This document shows, in pieces, positions 22,845 through 36,819 of a stretch of DNA of 64,000 bases; position 1 is the stretch's first letter; the number at the start of each line of letters is the position of its first letter. Origin of the DNA: Eledone cirrhosa. Taxonomy: Eukaryota; Mollusca; Cephalopoda; Octopoda; Eledonidae. Below the pieces are notes generated by a model. The model was not told the DNA's origin, ran no database searches, and was given only the letters and a program-made list of their open reading frames with translations. The stretch is from the NCBI GenBank assembly GCA_964016885.1, contig OZ024740.1:296552670-296616669 (forward strand), given 5' to 3'. The translations under genes were made by a program, and so were the position numbers.

Positions 22845-25800
22845 TTTTTATTTGGGTACCCGTTTTTTATTTTGGTGCCCCGTTTTTTTATGGGTTACGT
22901 TTTTTATGGGGGGTCCGTTTTTTATTTGTGCGCCCCGTTTTTTTATGGTGTCCGTATTACATTTGGGTGCCCCGTTTTTTATTTTGCTGCCCCGTTTTTT
23001 TGTGGGGGGTTTCATTTTTTATTTGGGTGTCCCGTTTTTTAATGGGCGGGGTCCGTTTTTTATTTGGGTGCCCCGTTTTTTTATGGGGGGGTCCGTTTTT
23101 TATTTGGGTGACCCGTTTTTTTATGGGGCTCCGTTTTTTATTTGGGTGTCCCTTTTTTATTTGGTGTTGCCCGTTTTTTTATAGGGGGTCCGTTTTTTAT
23201 TGGGGTGCCCCGTTTTTTTATGGGGGTCCGTTTTTTATTTGGGTGCCCCGTTTTTTTATGGTGGATCCTTTTTTTATTCGGGTGCCCCGATTTTTATGGG
23301 GATGTCATTTTTTTATTTGGGTGCCCCGTTTTTATGGGGGGCCGTCTTTTCTTTGGGTGCCCCGCTTTTTATTTGAGTGCGCTGTTTTTTATCTGGGTGC
23401 CCCGTTTTTTTATTTGGGTGTCCCGTTTTTTTATGGGGGGTCCGTTTTTTATTTGGGTGCCCCTTTTTTATTTGGGTGCCCCTTTTTTATTTGGGTGCCC
23501 CGTTTCTTTATGGGGGGTCCGTTTTTTATTTGGGTGCCCCGTTTTTTTATGGGGGTCCGTTTTTAATTTGGGTGCCCAGTTCTTTATTTGGGTGCCCCGT
23601 TTTTTATGGGGGGTTTCATTTTTTATTTGGGTGACCCGTTTTTTATTTGGGTGCCCCGTTTTTTTATTTGGGTGTCCCGTTTTTTTATGGGGGGTCCGTT
23701 TTTTATTTGGGTGCCCCTTTTTTATTTGGGTGCCCCGTTCTTTATAGGGTGTCCGTTTTTTATTTGGGTGCCCCGTTTTTTTATGGGGGGCGTCCGTTTT
23801 TATTAGTGAACCCGTTTTTTATTTGGGTGCCCCGTTATTTTATGGGGGTCCATTTTTTTATGGGGTGTCCGTTTTTTATTTGTGTGCCCCATTTTTTTAT
23901 GGGTGTCCGTATTTCATTTGGGTGCCCCGTTTTTTATTTGGGTGCTCCGTTATTTTATTCGGGTGTCCCGTTTTTTATGGGAGGTCCGTTTTTTATTTGG
24001 GTGTCCCGTTTTTTTATTTGGGTGTCCCGTTTTTTTATGGGAGGCGTCCGTTTTTTATTTGGGTACCCGTTCTATATTTGGGTGCCCCGTTTTTTATGGG
24101 GGTCCGTTTTTTATGGGGGGTCCGTTTTTTATTTGTGTGTCCCATTTTTTTATGGGTGTCCGTATTTTATTTGGGTGCCCCGTTTTTTATTTGGGTGCCC
24201 CGTCTTTTTATTTGGGTGTCCCGTTTTTTTATGGGGGGTCCGTTTTTTATTTGTGTGCCCCGTTTTTTTATGGGGTCCGTATTACATTTGGGTGCCCCGT
24301 TTTTTATTTGGCTGCCCCGTTTTTTTATGGGGGGTTTCATCTTTTATTTGGGTGTCCCGTTTTTTTATGGGCGGGGTCCGTTTTTTATTTGGGTGCCCCG
24401 TTTTTTTTATGGGGGGGTCCGTTTTTTATTTGGGTGCCCCTTTTTTATTTGGGTGGCCCGTTTTTTTATAGGGGGGCCGTTTTTTATTTGGGTGCCCCGT
24501 TTTTTTATGGGGGTCCGTTTTTAATTTGGGTGCCCCGTTTTTTTATGGTGGATCCTTTTTTTATTCGGGTGCCCCGATTTTTATGGGGGTGACATTTTTT
24601 TTATTTGGGTGCCCCGTTTTTATGGGGGGCCGTCTTTTCTTTGGGTGCCCCGTTTTTTATTTGAGTGCCCTGTTTTTTATCTGGGTGCCCCGTTTTTTTA
24701 TTTGGGTGTCCCGTTTTTTTTATGGGGGGTCCGTTTTTTATTTGGGTGCCCCTTTTTTATTTGGGTGCCCCGTTTCTTTATGGGGGGTCAGTTTTTATTT
24801 GGGTGCCCCGTTTTTTTATGGGGGGTCCGTTTTTTATTTGGGTGCCCCTTTTTTATTTGGGTGCCCCGTTTCTTTATGGGGGGTCCGTTTTTATTTGGGT
24901 GCCCCGTTTTTTTATGGGGGTCCATTTTTTATTTGGGTGCCCAGTTCTTTATTTGGGTGCCCCGTTTTTTTATGGGGGTCCATTTTTTATGGGGGGTCCG
25001 TTTTTTATTTGTGTGCCCCATTTTTTTATGGGTGTCCGTATTTCATTTGGGTGCCCCGTTTTTTATTTGGGTGCCCCGTTTCTTTATGGGGGGTCCGTTT
25101 TTTTGGGGGGTGCCCCGTTTTCTTATGGGGGTCCGTTTTTTATTTGGGTGCCCCGTTTTTTATTTGGGTGTCCCGTATTTTTATTTGGGTGTCCCGTTTC
25201 TTTATGGGGGGTCCGTTTTTTATTTGGGTGCCCCGTTTCTTTATGGGGGGTCCGTTTTTTATTTGGGTGCCCCGTTCTTTTACGGGGAGGTCCGTTTTTT
25301 ATTTGGGTGTCCCGTTTTTTTATGGGGGGGTCCGTTTTTTATTTGGGTGCTCCGTTTCTTTATGGGGGTCCGTTTTTTATTTGGGTGCCCCGTTTTTTAT
25401 TTGGGTGTCCCGTTTTTTTCGGAGGGTCCGTTTTTTATTTGGGTGAAACCGCTTTTTTTAAAGGGAAGGTCCGTTTTTTATTTGGGTGCCCCGTTTTTTC
25501 TATGCGTGGCTCCGTTTTTTATTTGGGTGTCCCATTATTTATTTGGGTGTCCCGTTTTTTTATGTGCGGGGTCCGTTTTTTATTTGGGTGCCCCGTTTTT
25601 TTATGGGGGGGTCCGTTTTTTATTCGGGTGACCCGTTTTTTTATGGGGCTCCGTTTTTTATTTGGGTGCCCCGTTCTTTATTTTGGTGTCCCGTTTTTTA
25701 TTTGGGTGTCCCGTTTTTTTTATGGGGGGCGTCCGTTTTTTATTTGGGTACCCGTTTTTTATTTGGGTGCCCCGTTTTTTTATGGGGTCCGTTTTTTATG

Positions 25801-28800
25801 GGGGGTCCGTTTTTTATGTGTGTGCCCCGTTTTTTATTTGGGTGCCCCGTTTTTTATAGGGGGTCCGTTTTTTTTGGGGTGTCCCGTTTTTTAATGGGGG
25901 TCCGTTTTTTATTTGGGTGCCCCGTTCTTTATTTGGGTGTCCCGTTTTTTTATTTGGGTGCTCCGTTTTTTTATGGGGGCGTCCGTTTTTTATTTGGGTA
26001 CCAGTTTTCTATTTGGGTGCCCCGTTTTTTTATGGGGGTCCGTTTTTTATGGGGGGTCCGTTTTTTATTTGTGTGCCCCGTTCTTTTATGGGGTCCGTAT
26101 TACATTTGGGTGCCCCGTTTTTCTATTTGGGTGTCCCGTTTTTTATGAGGGGTCCGTTTTTTATTTGGGTGCCCCTTTTTTGTTTGGGTGCCCAGTTTTT
26201 ATAGGGGGGTCCGTTTTTTTGTGGGTGCCCCGTTTTTTATTTGGGTGCCCCGATTTTTCTGGCGGTCCGTTTTTTATGGGGGTCCGTTTTTTATTTGGGT
26301 GCCCCGTTTTTTTATGGGGCACCGTTTTTTATTTGGGTGCCCCTTTTTTATTTGGGTGCCCCGTTTCTTTATAGGGGGGTCCGTTTTATTTGGGGTGCCC
26401 CGTTTTTTTTATGGGGGTCCGTTTTTTATTTGGGTGCCCCGTTTTATATTTGGGTGCCCCGTTTTTTATTTGGGTGTCTCGTTTTTTTATGGGGGGTCCG
26501 TTTTTTATTTGGGTACCCGTTTTTTTATTTGGGTGCCCCGTTTTTTATGGGGGTCCGTTTTTTATGGGGGGTCCGTTTTTTATTTCGGTGCCCCGTTTTT
26601 TATGGGGTCCGTATTACATTTGGGTGCCCCGTTTTTTTATGGGGGGTTTCATTTTCTATTTGGGTGTCCCGTTTTTTTATGGGCGGGGTCCGTTTTTTAT
26701 TTTGGTGACCCGTTTTTTTTATGGGGGCGGGTCCGTTTTTATTTGGGTGACCCGTTTTTTTATGGGTCTCCGTTTTTTATTTGGGTGCCCCTTTTTTATT
26801 TGGGTGGCCCGTTTTTTTATAGGGGGTCCGTTATTTATTTGGGTGCCCCGTTTTTTTATGGTGGATCCTTTTTTTATTCGGGTTCCCCGATTTTTATGGG
26901 GGTGTCATTTTTTTACTTGGGTGCCCCGTTTTTATGGGGGGCCGTCTTTTCTTTGGGTGCCCCGTTTTTTATTTGAGTGCCCTGTTTTTTATCTGGGTGC
27001 CCCGTTTTTTTATTTGGGTGTCCCGTTTTTTTATGGGGGGTCCGTTTTTTATTTGGGTGCCCCGTTTTTTTATGGGGGTCCGTTTTTTATTTGGGTGCCC
27101 AGTTCTTTATTTGGGTGCCCCGTTTTTATATGGGGGTCCATTTTTTTATGGGGGTTCCGTTTTTTATTTGTGTGCCCCATTTTTTTATGGGTGTCCGTAT
27201 TTCATTTGGGTGCCCCGTTTTTTATTTGGGTGCCCCCTTTCTTTATGGGTGCCCCGTTTTTTATGGGGGTCCGTTTTTTATTTGGGTGCCCCGTTTTTTA
27301 TTTGGGTGCCCCGTTTTTTTATTTGGGTGTCCCGTTTCTTTATGGGGGGTCCGTTTTTTATTTGGGTGCCCCGTTCTTTATTTGGGTGCCCCGTTTTTTT
27401 ATGGGTGGTTTCATTTTTTATTTGGGTGCCCCGTTTTTTATTTGGGTGCCCCGTTTTTTTATTTGGGTGTCCCGTTTCTTTATGGGGGGTCCGTTTTTTA
27501 TTTGGGTGCCCCGTTTCTTTATGGGGGGTCCGTTTTTTATTTGGGTGCCCCGTTTTTTTACCGGTAGGTCCGTTTTTTATTTGGGTGTCCCGTTCTTTAT
27601 GGGGGGTCCGTTTTTTATTTGGGTGCCCCGTTTCTTTATGGGGGGTCCGTTTTTCATTTGGGTGCCCCGTTTTTTATTTGGGTGTCCCGTTTTTTCAGGG
27701 GGGTCCGTTTTTTATTTGGGTGCACCGTTTTTTTAAGGGAAGGTCCGTTTTTTATTTGGGTGCCCCGTTTTTTCTATGGGTGTCTCCGTTTTTTATTTGG
27801 GTGCCCCATTTTTTATTTGGGTGTCCCGTCTTTTTATGGGCGGGGTCCGTTTTTTATTTGGGTGCCCCGTTTTTTTATGGGGGGCTGCGTTTTTTATTCG
27901 GGTGACCCGTTTTTTTATGGGGCTCCGTTTTTTATTTGGGTGCCCCGTTCTTTATTTGGGTGTCCCGTTTTTTATTTGGGTGTCCCGTTTTTTTTATGGG
28001 GGGCGTCCGTTTTTTATTTGGGTACCCGTTTTTTATTTGGGTGCCCCGTTTTTTATGGGGTCCGTTTTTTATGGGGGATCCGTTTTTTATGTGTGTGCCC
28101 CGTTTTTTTATGGGGGGCCGTATTTCATTTGGGTGCCCCGTTTTTTATCTGGGTGCCCCGTTTTTTATTTGGGTGCCCCATTTTTTTATAGGGGGTCCGT
28201 TTTTTTTGGGTGCCCCGTTTTTTTATGGGGGTCCGTTTTTTATTTGGGTGCCCCGTTCTTTATTTGGGTGTCCCGTTTTTTAATTTGGGTGCTCGGTTTT
28301 TTGATGGGGGCGTCCGTTTTTTATTTGGGTACCCGTTTTTTATTTGGGTGCCCCGTTTTTTTATGGGGGTCCGTTTTTTATGGGGGGTCCGTTTTTTATT
28401 TGTGTGCCCCGTTTTTTTATGGGGTCCGTATTACATTTGGGTGCCCCGTTTTTTTATTTGGGTGTCCCTTTTTTTATGGGGGGTCCGTTTTTTATTTGGG
28501 TGCCCCTTTTTTGTTTGGGTGCCCCGTTTTTTTATAGGGGGGGTCCGTTTTTGTGTGGGTGCCCCGTTTTTTATTTCGGTGCCCCGATTTTTATTTGGGT
28601 GTCTCTTTATTTTATGGGGGGTCCGTTTTTTATTTGGGTGCCCCGTTTTTTTATGGGGCACCGTTTTTTATTTGGGTGCCCCTTTTTTATTTGGGTGCCC
28701 CGTTTCTTTATAGGGGGGTCCGTTTTATTTGGGGTGCCCCGTTTTTTTTATGGGGGTCCGTTTTTTATTTGGGTGCCCCGTTTTTTATTTGGGTGCCCCG

Positions 28801-28839
28801 TTTTTTATTTGGGTGTCTCGTTTTTTTATGGGGGTCCGT
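22845..28839 (+). repeat. ~6-kb higher-order repeat, copy 1
   Basis: Ordered rare markers are shared with copy 2: GGTGGATCC units (GGATCC at 23263, 24550), ATTAGTGAACCCG (23802), GTGAAACCGC (25443), ACCGGT (27560) and GGGGGATCCG (GGATCC at 28076). The offset is 5,995 bp from 22868 to about 24.7 kb. It then shifts in steps to 6,152, 6,131 and 6,073 bp through indels that remove or add whole units. Confidence 0.9.
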
Positions 28840-31800
28840 TTTTTATTTGGGTACCCGTTTTTTATTTTGGTGCCCCGTTTTTTTATGGGGGTACGTTTTT
28901 TATGGGGGGTCCGTTTTTTATTTGTGCGCCCCGTTTTTTTATGGTGTCCGTATTACATTTGGGTGCCCCGTTTTTTATTTTGCTGCCCCGTTTTTTTGTG
29001 GGGGGTTTCATTTTTTATTTGGGTGTCCCGTTTTTTAATGGGCGGGGTCCGTTTTTTATTTGGGTGCCCCGTTTTTTTATGGGGGGGTCCGTTTTTTATT
29101 TGGGTGACCCGTTTTTTTATGGGGCTCCGTTTTTTATTTGGGTGTCCCTTTTTTATTTGGTGTTGCCCGTTTTTTTATAGGGGGTCCGTTTTTAATGGGG
29201 TGCCCCGTTTTTTTATGGGGGTCCGTTTTCTATTTGGGTGCCCCGTTTTTTTATGGTGGATCCTTTTTTTATTCGGGTGCCCCGATTTTTATGGGGATGT
29301 CATTTTTTTATTTGGGTGCCCCGTTTTTATGGGGGGCCGTCTTTTCTTTGGGTGCCCCGCTTTTTATTTGAGTGCGCTGTTTTTTATCTGGGTGCCCCGT
29401 TTTTTTATTTGGGTGTCCCGTTTTTTTATGGGGGGTCCGTTTTTTATTTGGGTGCCCCTTTTTTATTTGGGTGCCCCTTTTTTATTTGGGTGCCCCGTTT
29501 CTTTATGGGGGGTCCGTTTTTTATTTGGGTGCCCCGTTTTTTTATGGGGGTCCGTTTTTAATTTGGGTGCCCAGTTCTTTATTTGGGTGCCCCGTTTTTT
29601 ATGGGGGGTTTCATTTTTTATTTGGGTGACCCGTTTTTTATTTGGGTGCCCCGTTTTTTTATTTGGGTGTCCCGTTTTTTTATGGGGGGTCCGTTTTTTA
29701 TTTGGGTGCCCCTTTTTTATTTGGGTGCCCCGTTCTTTATAGGGTGTCCGTTTTTTATTTGGGTGCCCCGTTTTTTTATGGGGGGCGTCCGTTTTTATTA
29801 GTGAACCCGTTTTTTATTTGGGTGCCCCGTTATTTTATGGGGGTCCATTTTTTTATGGGGTGTCCGTTCTTTATTTGTGTGCCCCATTTTTTTATGGGTG
29901 TCCGTATTTCATTTGGGTGCCCCGTTTTTTATTTGGGTGCTCCGTTATTTTATTCGGGTGTCCCGTTTTTTATGGGAGGACCGTTTTTTATTTGGGTGTC
30001 CCGTTTTTTTATTTGGGTGTCCCGTTTTTTTATGGGAGGCGTCCGTTTTTTATTTGGGTACCCGTTCTTTATTTGGGTGCCCCGTTTTTTATGGGGGTCC
30101 GTTTTTTATGGGGGGTCCGTTTTTTATTTGTGTGTCCCATTTTTTTATGGGTGTCCGTATTTTATTTGGGTGTCCCGTTTTTTATTTGGGTGCCCCGTCT
30201 TTTTATTTGGGTGTCCCGTTTTTTTATGGGGGGTCCGTTTTTTATTTGTGTGCCCCGTTTTTTTATGGGGTCCGTATTACATTTGGGTGCCCCGTTTTTT
30301 ATTTGGCTGCCCCGTTTTTTTATGGGGGGTTTCATCTTTTATTTGGGTGTCCCGTTTTTTTATGGGCGGGGTCCGTTTTTCATTTGGGTGCCCCGTTTTT
30401 TTTATGGGGGGGTCCGTTTTTTATTTGGGTGCCCCTTTTTTATTTGGGTGGCCCGTTTTTTTATAGGGGGGCCGTTTTTTATTTGGGTGCCCCGTTTTTT
30501 TATGGGGGTCCGTTTTTAATTTGGGTGCCCCGTTTTTTTATGGTGGATCCTTTTTTTATTCGGGTGCCCCGATTTTTATGGGGGTGACATTTTTTTTATT
30601 TGGGTGCCCCGTTTTTATGGGGGGCCGTCTTTTCTTTGGGTGCCCCGTTTTTTATTTGAGTGCCCTGTTTTTTATCTGGGTGCCCCGTTTTTTTATTTGG
30701 GTGTCCCGTTTTTTTTATGGGGGGTCCGTTTTTTATTTGGGTGCCCCTTTTTTATTTGGGTGCCCCGTTTCTTTATGGGGGGTCAGTTTTTATTTGGGTG
30801 CCCCGTTTTTTTATGGGGGGTCCGTTTTTTATTTGGGTGCCCCTTTTTTATTTGGGTGCCCCGTTTCTTTATGGGGGGTCCGTTTTTATTTGGGTGCCCC
30901 GTTTTTTTATGGGGGTCCATTTTTTATTTGGGTGCCCAGTTCTTTATTTGGGTGCCCCGTTTTTTTATGGGGGTCCATTTTTTTATGGGGGGTCCGTTTT
31001 TTATTTGTGTGCCCCATTTTTTTATGGGTGTCCTTATTTCATTTGGGTGCCCCGTTTTTTATTTGGGTGCCCCGTTTCTTTATGGGGGGTCCGTTTTTTT
31101 GGGGGGTGCCCCGTTTTCTTATGGGGGTCCGTTTTTTATTTGGGTGCCCCGTTTTTTATTTGGGTGTCCCGTATTTTTATTTGGGTGTCCCGTTTCTTTA
31201 TGGGGGGTCCGTTTTTTATTTGGGTGCCCCGTTTCTTTATGGGGGTCCGTTTTTTGGGGGGGTGCCCCGTTTTCTTATGGGGGTCCGTTTTTTATTTGGG
31301 TGCCCCGTTTTTTATTTGGGTGTCCCGTATTTTTATTTGGGTGTCCCGTTTCTTTATGGGGGGTCCGTTTTTTATTTGGGTGCCCCGTTTCTTTATGGGG
31401 GGTCCGTTTTTTATTTGGGTGCCCCGTTTTTTTACGGGGAGGTCCGTTTTTTATTTGGGTGTCCCGTTTTTTTATGGGGGGGTCCGTTTTTTATTTGGGT
31501 GCTCCGTTTCTTTATGGGGGTCCGTTTTTTATTTGGGTGCCCCGTTTTTTATTTGGGTGTCCCGTTTTTTTCGGAGGGTCCGTTTTTTATTTGGGTGAAA
31601 CCGCTTTTTTTAAAGGGAAGGTCCGTTTTTTATTTGGGTGCCCCGTTTTTTCTATGCGTGGCTCCGTTTTTTATTTGGGTGTCCCATTATTTATTTGGGT
31701 GTCCCGTTTTTTTATGTGCGGGGTCCGTTTTTTATTTGGGTGCCCCGTTTTTTATTCGGGTGACCCGTTCTTTTATGGGGCTCCGTTTTTTATTTGGGTG

Positions 31801-34800
31801 CCCCGTTCTTTGTTTTGGTGTCCCGTTTTTTATTTGGGTGTCCCGTTTTTTTTATGGGGGGCGTCCGTTTTTTATTTGGGTACCCGTTTTTTATTTGGGT
31901 GCCCCGTTTTTTTATGGGGTCCGTTTTTTATGGGGGGTCCGTTTTTTATGTGTGTGCCCCGTTTTTATTTGGGTGCCCCGTTTTTTATAGGGGGTCCGTT
32001 TTTTTTGGGGTGTCCCGTTTTTTAATGGGGGTCCGTTTTTTATTTGGGTGCCCCGTTCTTTATTTGGGTGTCCCGTTTTTTTATTTGGGTGCTCCGTTTT
32101 TTTATGGGGGCGTCCTTTTTTTATTTGGGTACCCGTTTTCTATTTGGGTGCCCCGTTTTTTTATGGGGGTCCGTTTTTTATGGGGGGTCCGTTTTTTATT
32201 TGTGTGCCCCGTTCTTTTATAGGGTCCGTATTACATTTGGGTGCCCCGTTTTTCTATTTGGGTGTCCCGTTTTTTATGAGGGGTCCGTTTTTTATTTGGG
32301 TGCCCCTTTTTTGTTTGGGTGCCCAGTTTTTATAGGGGGGTCCGTTTTTTTGTGGGTGCCCCGTTTTTTATTTGGGTGCCCCGATTTTTCTGGCGGTCCG
32401 TTTTTTATGGGGGTCCGTTTTTTATTTGGGTGCCCCGTTTTTTTATGGGGCACCGTTTTTTATTTGGGTGCCCCTTTTTTATTTGGGTGCCCCGTTTCTT
32501 TATAGGGGGGTCCGTTTTATTTGGGGTGCCCCGTTTTTTTTATGGGGGTCCGTTTTTTATTTGGGTGCCCCGTTTTATATTTGGGTACCCGTTTTTTTAT
32601 TTGGGTGCCCCGTTTTTTTATGGGGGTCCGTTTTTTATGGGGGGTCCGTTTTTTATTTCGGTGCCCCGTTTTTTATGGGGTCCGTATTACATTTGGGTGC
32701 CCCGTTTTTTTATGGGGGGTTTCATTTTCTATTTGGGTGTCCCGTTTTTTTATGGGCGGGGTCCGTTTTTTATTTTGGTGCCCCGTTTTTTTTATGGGGG
32801 CGGGTCCGTTTTTATTTGGGTGACCCGTTTTTTTATGGGGCTCCGTTTTTTATTTGGGTGCCCCTTTTTTATTTGGGTGGCCCGTTTTTTTATAGGGGGT
32901 CCGTTTTTTATTTGGGTGTCCCGTTTTTTTATGGTGGATCCTTTTTTTATTCGGGTTCCCCGATTTTTATGGGGGTGTCATTTTTTTACTTGGGTGCCCC
33001 GTTTTTATGGGGGGCCGTCTTTTCTTTGGGTGCCCCGTTTTTTATTTGAGTGCCCTGTTTTTTATCTGGGTGCCCCGTTTTTTTATTTGGGTGTCCCGTT
33101 TTTTTATGGGGGGTCCGTTTTTTATTTGGGTGCCCCGTTTTTTTATGGGGGTCCGTTTTTTATTTGGGTGCCCAGTTCTTTATTTGGGTGCCCCGTTTTT
33201 TTATGGGGGTCCATTTTTTTATGGGGGTTCCGTTTTTTATTTGTGTGCCCCATTTTTTTATGGGTGTCCGTATTTCATTTGGGTGCCCCGTTTTTTATTT
33301 GGGTGCCCCCTTTCTTTATGGGTGCCCCGTTTTTTATGGGGGTCCGTTTTTTATTTGGGTGCCCCGTTTTTTATTTGGGTGCCCCGTTTTTTTATTTGGG
33401 TGTCCCGTTTCTTTATGGGGGGTCCGTTTTTTATTTGGGTGCCCCGTTCTTTATTTGGGTGCCCCGTTTTTTTATGGGTGGTTTCATTTTTTATTTGGGT
33501 GCCCCGTTTTTTATTTGGGTGCCCCGTTTTTTTATTTGGGTGTCCCGTTTCTTTATGGGGGGTCCGTTTTTTATTTGGGTGCCCCGTTTCTTTATGGGGG
33601 GTCCGTTTTTTATTTGGGTGCCCCGTTTTTTTACCGGTAGGTCCGTTTTTTATTTGGGTGTCCCGTTCTTTATGGGGGGTCCGTTTTTTATTTGGGTGCC
33701 CCGTTTCTTTATGGGGGGTCCGTTTTTCATTTGGGTGCCCCGTTTTTTATTTGGGTGTCCCGTTTTTTCAGGGGGGTCCGTTTTTCATTTGGGTGCACCG
33801 TTTTTTTAAGGGAAGGTCCGTTTTTTATTTGGGTGCCCCGTTTTTTCTATGGGTGTCTCCGTTTTTTATTTGGGTGCCCCATTTTTTATTTGGGTGTCCC
33901 GTCTTTTTATGGGCGGGGTCCGTTTTTTATTTGGGTGCCCCGTTTTTTTATGGGGGGCTGCGTTTTTTATTCGGGTGACCCGTTTTTTTATGGGGCTCCG
34001 TTTTTTATTTGGGTGCCCCGTTCTTTATTTGGGTGTCCCGTTTTTTATTTGGGTGTCCCGTTTTTTTTATGGGGGGCGTCCGTTCTTTATTTGGGTACCC
34101 GTTTTTTATTTGGGTGCCCCGTTTTTTATGGGGTCCGTTTTTTATGGGGGATCCGTTTTTTATGTGTGTGCCCCGTTTTTTTATGGGGGGCCGTATTTCA
34201 TTTGGGTGCCCCGTTTTTTATCTGGGTGCCCCGTTTTTTATTTGGGTGCCCCATTTTTTTATAGGGGGTCCGTTTTTTTTTGGGTGCCCCGTTTTTTTAT
34301 GGGGGTCCGTTTTTTATTTGGGTGCCCCGTTCTTTATTTGGGTGTCCCGTTTTTTAATTTGGGTGCTCGGTTTTTTTATGGGGGCGTCCGTTTTTTATTT
34401 GGGTACCCGTTTTTTATTTGGGTGCCCCGTTTTTTTATGGGGGTCCGTTTTTTATGGGGGGTCCGTTTTTTATTTGTGTGCCCCGTTTTTTTATGGGGTC
34501 CGTATTACATTTGGGTGCCCCGTTTTTTTATTTGGGTGTCCCGTTTTTTATGGGGGGTCCGTTTTTTATTTGGGTGCCCCTTTTTTGTTTGGGTGCCCCG
34601 TTTTTTTATAGGGGGGGTCCGTTTTTTTGTGGGTGCCCCGTTTTTTATTTGGGTGCCCCGATTTTTATTTGGGTGTCTCGTTTTTTTATGGGGGGTCCGT
34701 TTTTTATTTGGGTGCCCCGTTTTTTTATGGGGCACCGTTTTTTATTTGGGTGCCCCTTTTTTATTTGGGTGCCCCGTTTCTTTATAGGGGGGTCCGTTTT

Positions 34801-34910
34801 ATTTGGGGTGCCCCGTTTTTTTTATGGGGGTCCGTTTTTTATTTGGGTGCCCCGTTTTTTATTTGGGTGCCCCGTTTTTTATTTGGGTGTCTCGTTTTTT
34901 TATGGGGGTC
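28840..34910 (+). repeat. ~6-kb higher-order repeat, copy 2
   Basis: Its markers are GGATCC at 29258 and 30545, ATTAGTGAACCCG at 29797, GTGAAACCGC at 31595, ACCGGT at 33633 and GGATCC at 34149. It carries an internal tandem gain of about 157 bp near 31.08-31.27 kb (two copies of a TCCGTTTTTTTGGGGGG unit and its neighbours). It has lost about 20 bp near 31.75 kb and about 58 bp near 32.6 kb relative to copy 1. Confidence 0.9.
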
Positions 34911-36240
34911 CGTTTTTTATTTGGGTACCCGTTTTTTTATTTGGGTGCCCCGTTTTTTTATGGGGGTCCGTTTTTTATGGGGGGTCCGTTTTTTATTTCG
35001 GTGCCCCGTTTTTTATGGGGTCCGTATTACATTTGGGTGCCCCGTTTTTTTATGGGGGGTTTCATTTTCTATTTGGGTGTCCCGTTTTTTTATGGGCGGG
35101 GTCCGTTTTTTATTTTGGTGCCCCGTTTTTTTTATGGGGGCGGGTCCGTTTTTATTTGGGTGACCCGTTTTTTTATGGGGCTCCGTTTTTTATTTGGGTG
35201 CCCCTTTTTTATTTGGGTGGCCCGTTTTTTTATAGGGGGTCCGTTTTTTATTTGGGTGCCCCGTTTTTTTATGGTGGATCCTTTTTTTATTCGGGTTCCC
35301 CGATTTTTATGGGGGTGTCATTTTTTTACTTGGGTGCCCCGTTTTTATGGGGGGCCGTCTTTTCTTTGGGTGCCCCGTTTTTTATTTGAGTGCCCTGTTT
35401 TTTATCTGGGTGCCCCGTTTTTTTATTTGGGTGTCCCGTTTTTTTATGGGGGGTCCGTTTTTTATTTGGGTGCCCCTTTTTTATTTGGGTGCCCCGTTTC
35501 TTTATGGGGGGTCCGTTTTTTATTTGGGTGCCCCGTTTTTTTATGGGGGTCCGTTTTTTATTTGGGTGCCCAGTTCTTTATTTGGGTGCCCCGTTTTTTT
35601 ATGGGGGTCCATTTTTTTATGGGGGTTCCGTTTTTTATTTGTGTGCCCCATTTTTTTATGGGTGTCCGTATTTCATTTGGGTGCCCCGTTTTTTATTTGG
35701 GTGCCCCCTTTCTTTATGGGTGCCCCGTTTTTTATGGGGGTCCGTTTCTTATTTGGGTGCCCCGTTCTTTATTTGGGTGCCCCGTTTTTTATTTGGGTGC
35801 CCCGTTTTTTTATTTGGGTGTCCCGTTTCTTTATGGGGGGTCCGTTTTTTATTTGGGTGCCCCGTTCTTTATTTGGGTGCCCCGTTTTTTTATGGGTGGT
35901 TTCATTTTTTATTTGGGTGCCCCGTTTTTTATGGGGTCCGTTTTTTATGGGGGATCCGTTTTTTATGTGTGTGCCCCGTTTTTTTATGGGGGGCCGTATT
36001 TCATTTGGGTGCCCCGTTTTTTATCTGGGTGCCCCGTTTTTTATTTGGGTGCCCCATTTTTTTATAGGGGGTCCGTTTTTTTTTGGGTGCCCCGTTTTTT
36101 TATGGGGGTCCGTTTTTTATTTGGGTGCCCCGTTCTTTATTTGGGTGTCCCGTTTTTTAATTTGGGTGCTCGGTTTTTTGATGGGGGCGTCCGTTTTTTA
36201 TTTGGGTACCCGTTTTTTATTTGGGTGCCCCGTTTTTTTA
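34803..36240 (+). repeat. Partial, rearranged third copy of the ~6-kb unit
   Basis: 34803-35389 matches 32521-33049 (offset 2,282 then 2,340 bp), including a GGTGGATCC unit (GGATCC at 35276). Near 35.93 kb the sequence jumps to the segment with GGGGGATCCG (GGATCC at 35952), normally located further along, so part of the unit was deleted. The longest open frame in the window (34803-37391) starts here and is only a by-product of the stop-free repeat. Confidence 0.82.
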
Positions 36241-36819
36241 TAGGGGGGGTCCGTTTTTTTGTGGGTGCCCCGTTTTTTATTTGGGTGCCCCGATTTTTCT
36301 GGGGGTCCGTTTTTTCTGGGGGTCCGTTTTTTATTTGGGTGCCCCGTTTTTTAATGGGGCTCCGTTTTTTATTTGGGTCCCCCTTTTTTATTTGGGTGCC
36401 CCGTTTCTTTATAGGGGGTCCGTTTTTTATTTGGGTCCCCCTTTTTTATTTGGGTGCCCCGTTTCTTTATAGGGGGGTCCGTTTTTTATTTGGGTGCCCC
36501 GTTCTTTATTTGGGTGCCCCGTTTTTTTATTTGGGTGTCCCGTTTTCTATGGGGGGTCCGTTTTTTATTTGGGTACCCGTTTTTTATTTGGGTGCCCCGT
36601 TTTTTTATGGGGGTCCGTTTTTTATGGGGGGTCCGTTTTTTATTTGTGTGCCCCGTTTTTTTATGGGGTCCGTATTACATTTGGGTGCCCCGTTTTTTAT
36701 TTGGCTGCCCCGTTTTTTTATGGGGGGTTTCATTTTTTATTTGGGTGTCCCGTTTTTTTATGGGCGGGGTCCGTTTTTTATTTGGGTGCCCCGTTTTTTT
36801 TATGGGGGGGGGTCCGTTT
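36241..36819 (+). repeat. Linker stretch of array B between two higher-order domains
   Basis: Ordinary L/S units, including two adjacent TCTGGGGGTCCG variants (36298 and 36313) and a local ~58-60-bp duplication of a GGGTCCCCC + CTTTATAGGGGG pair (about 36366 and 36426). No gene or other element is visible. Confidence 0.8.
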
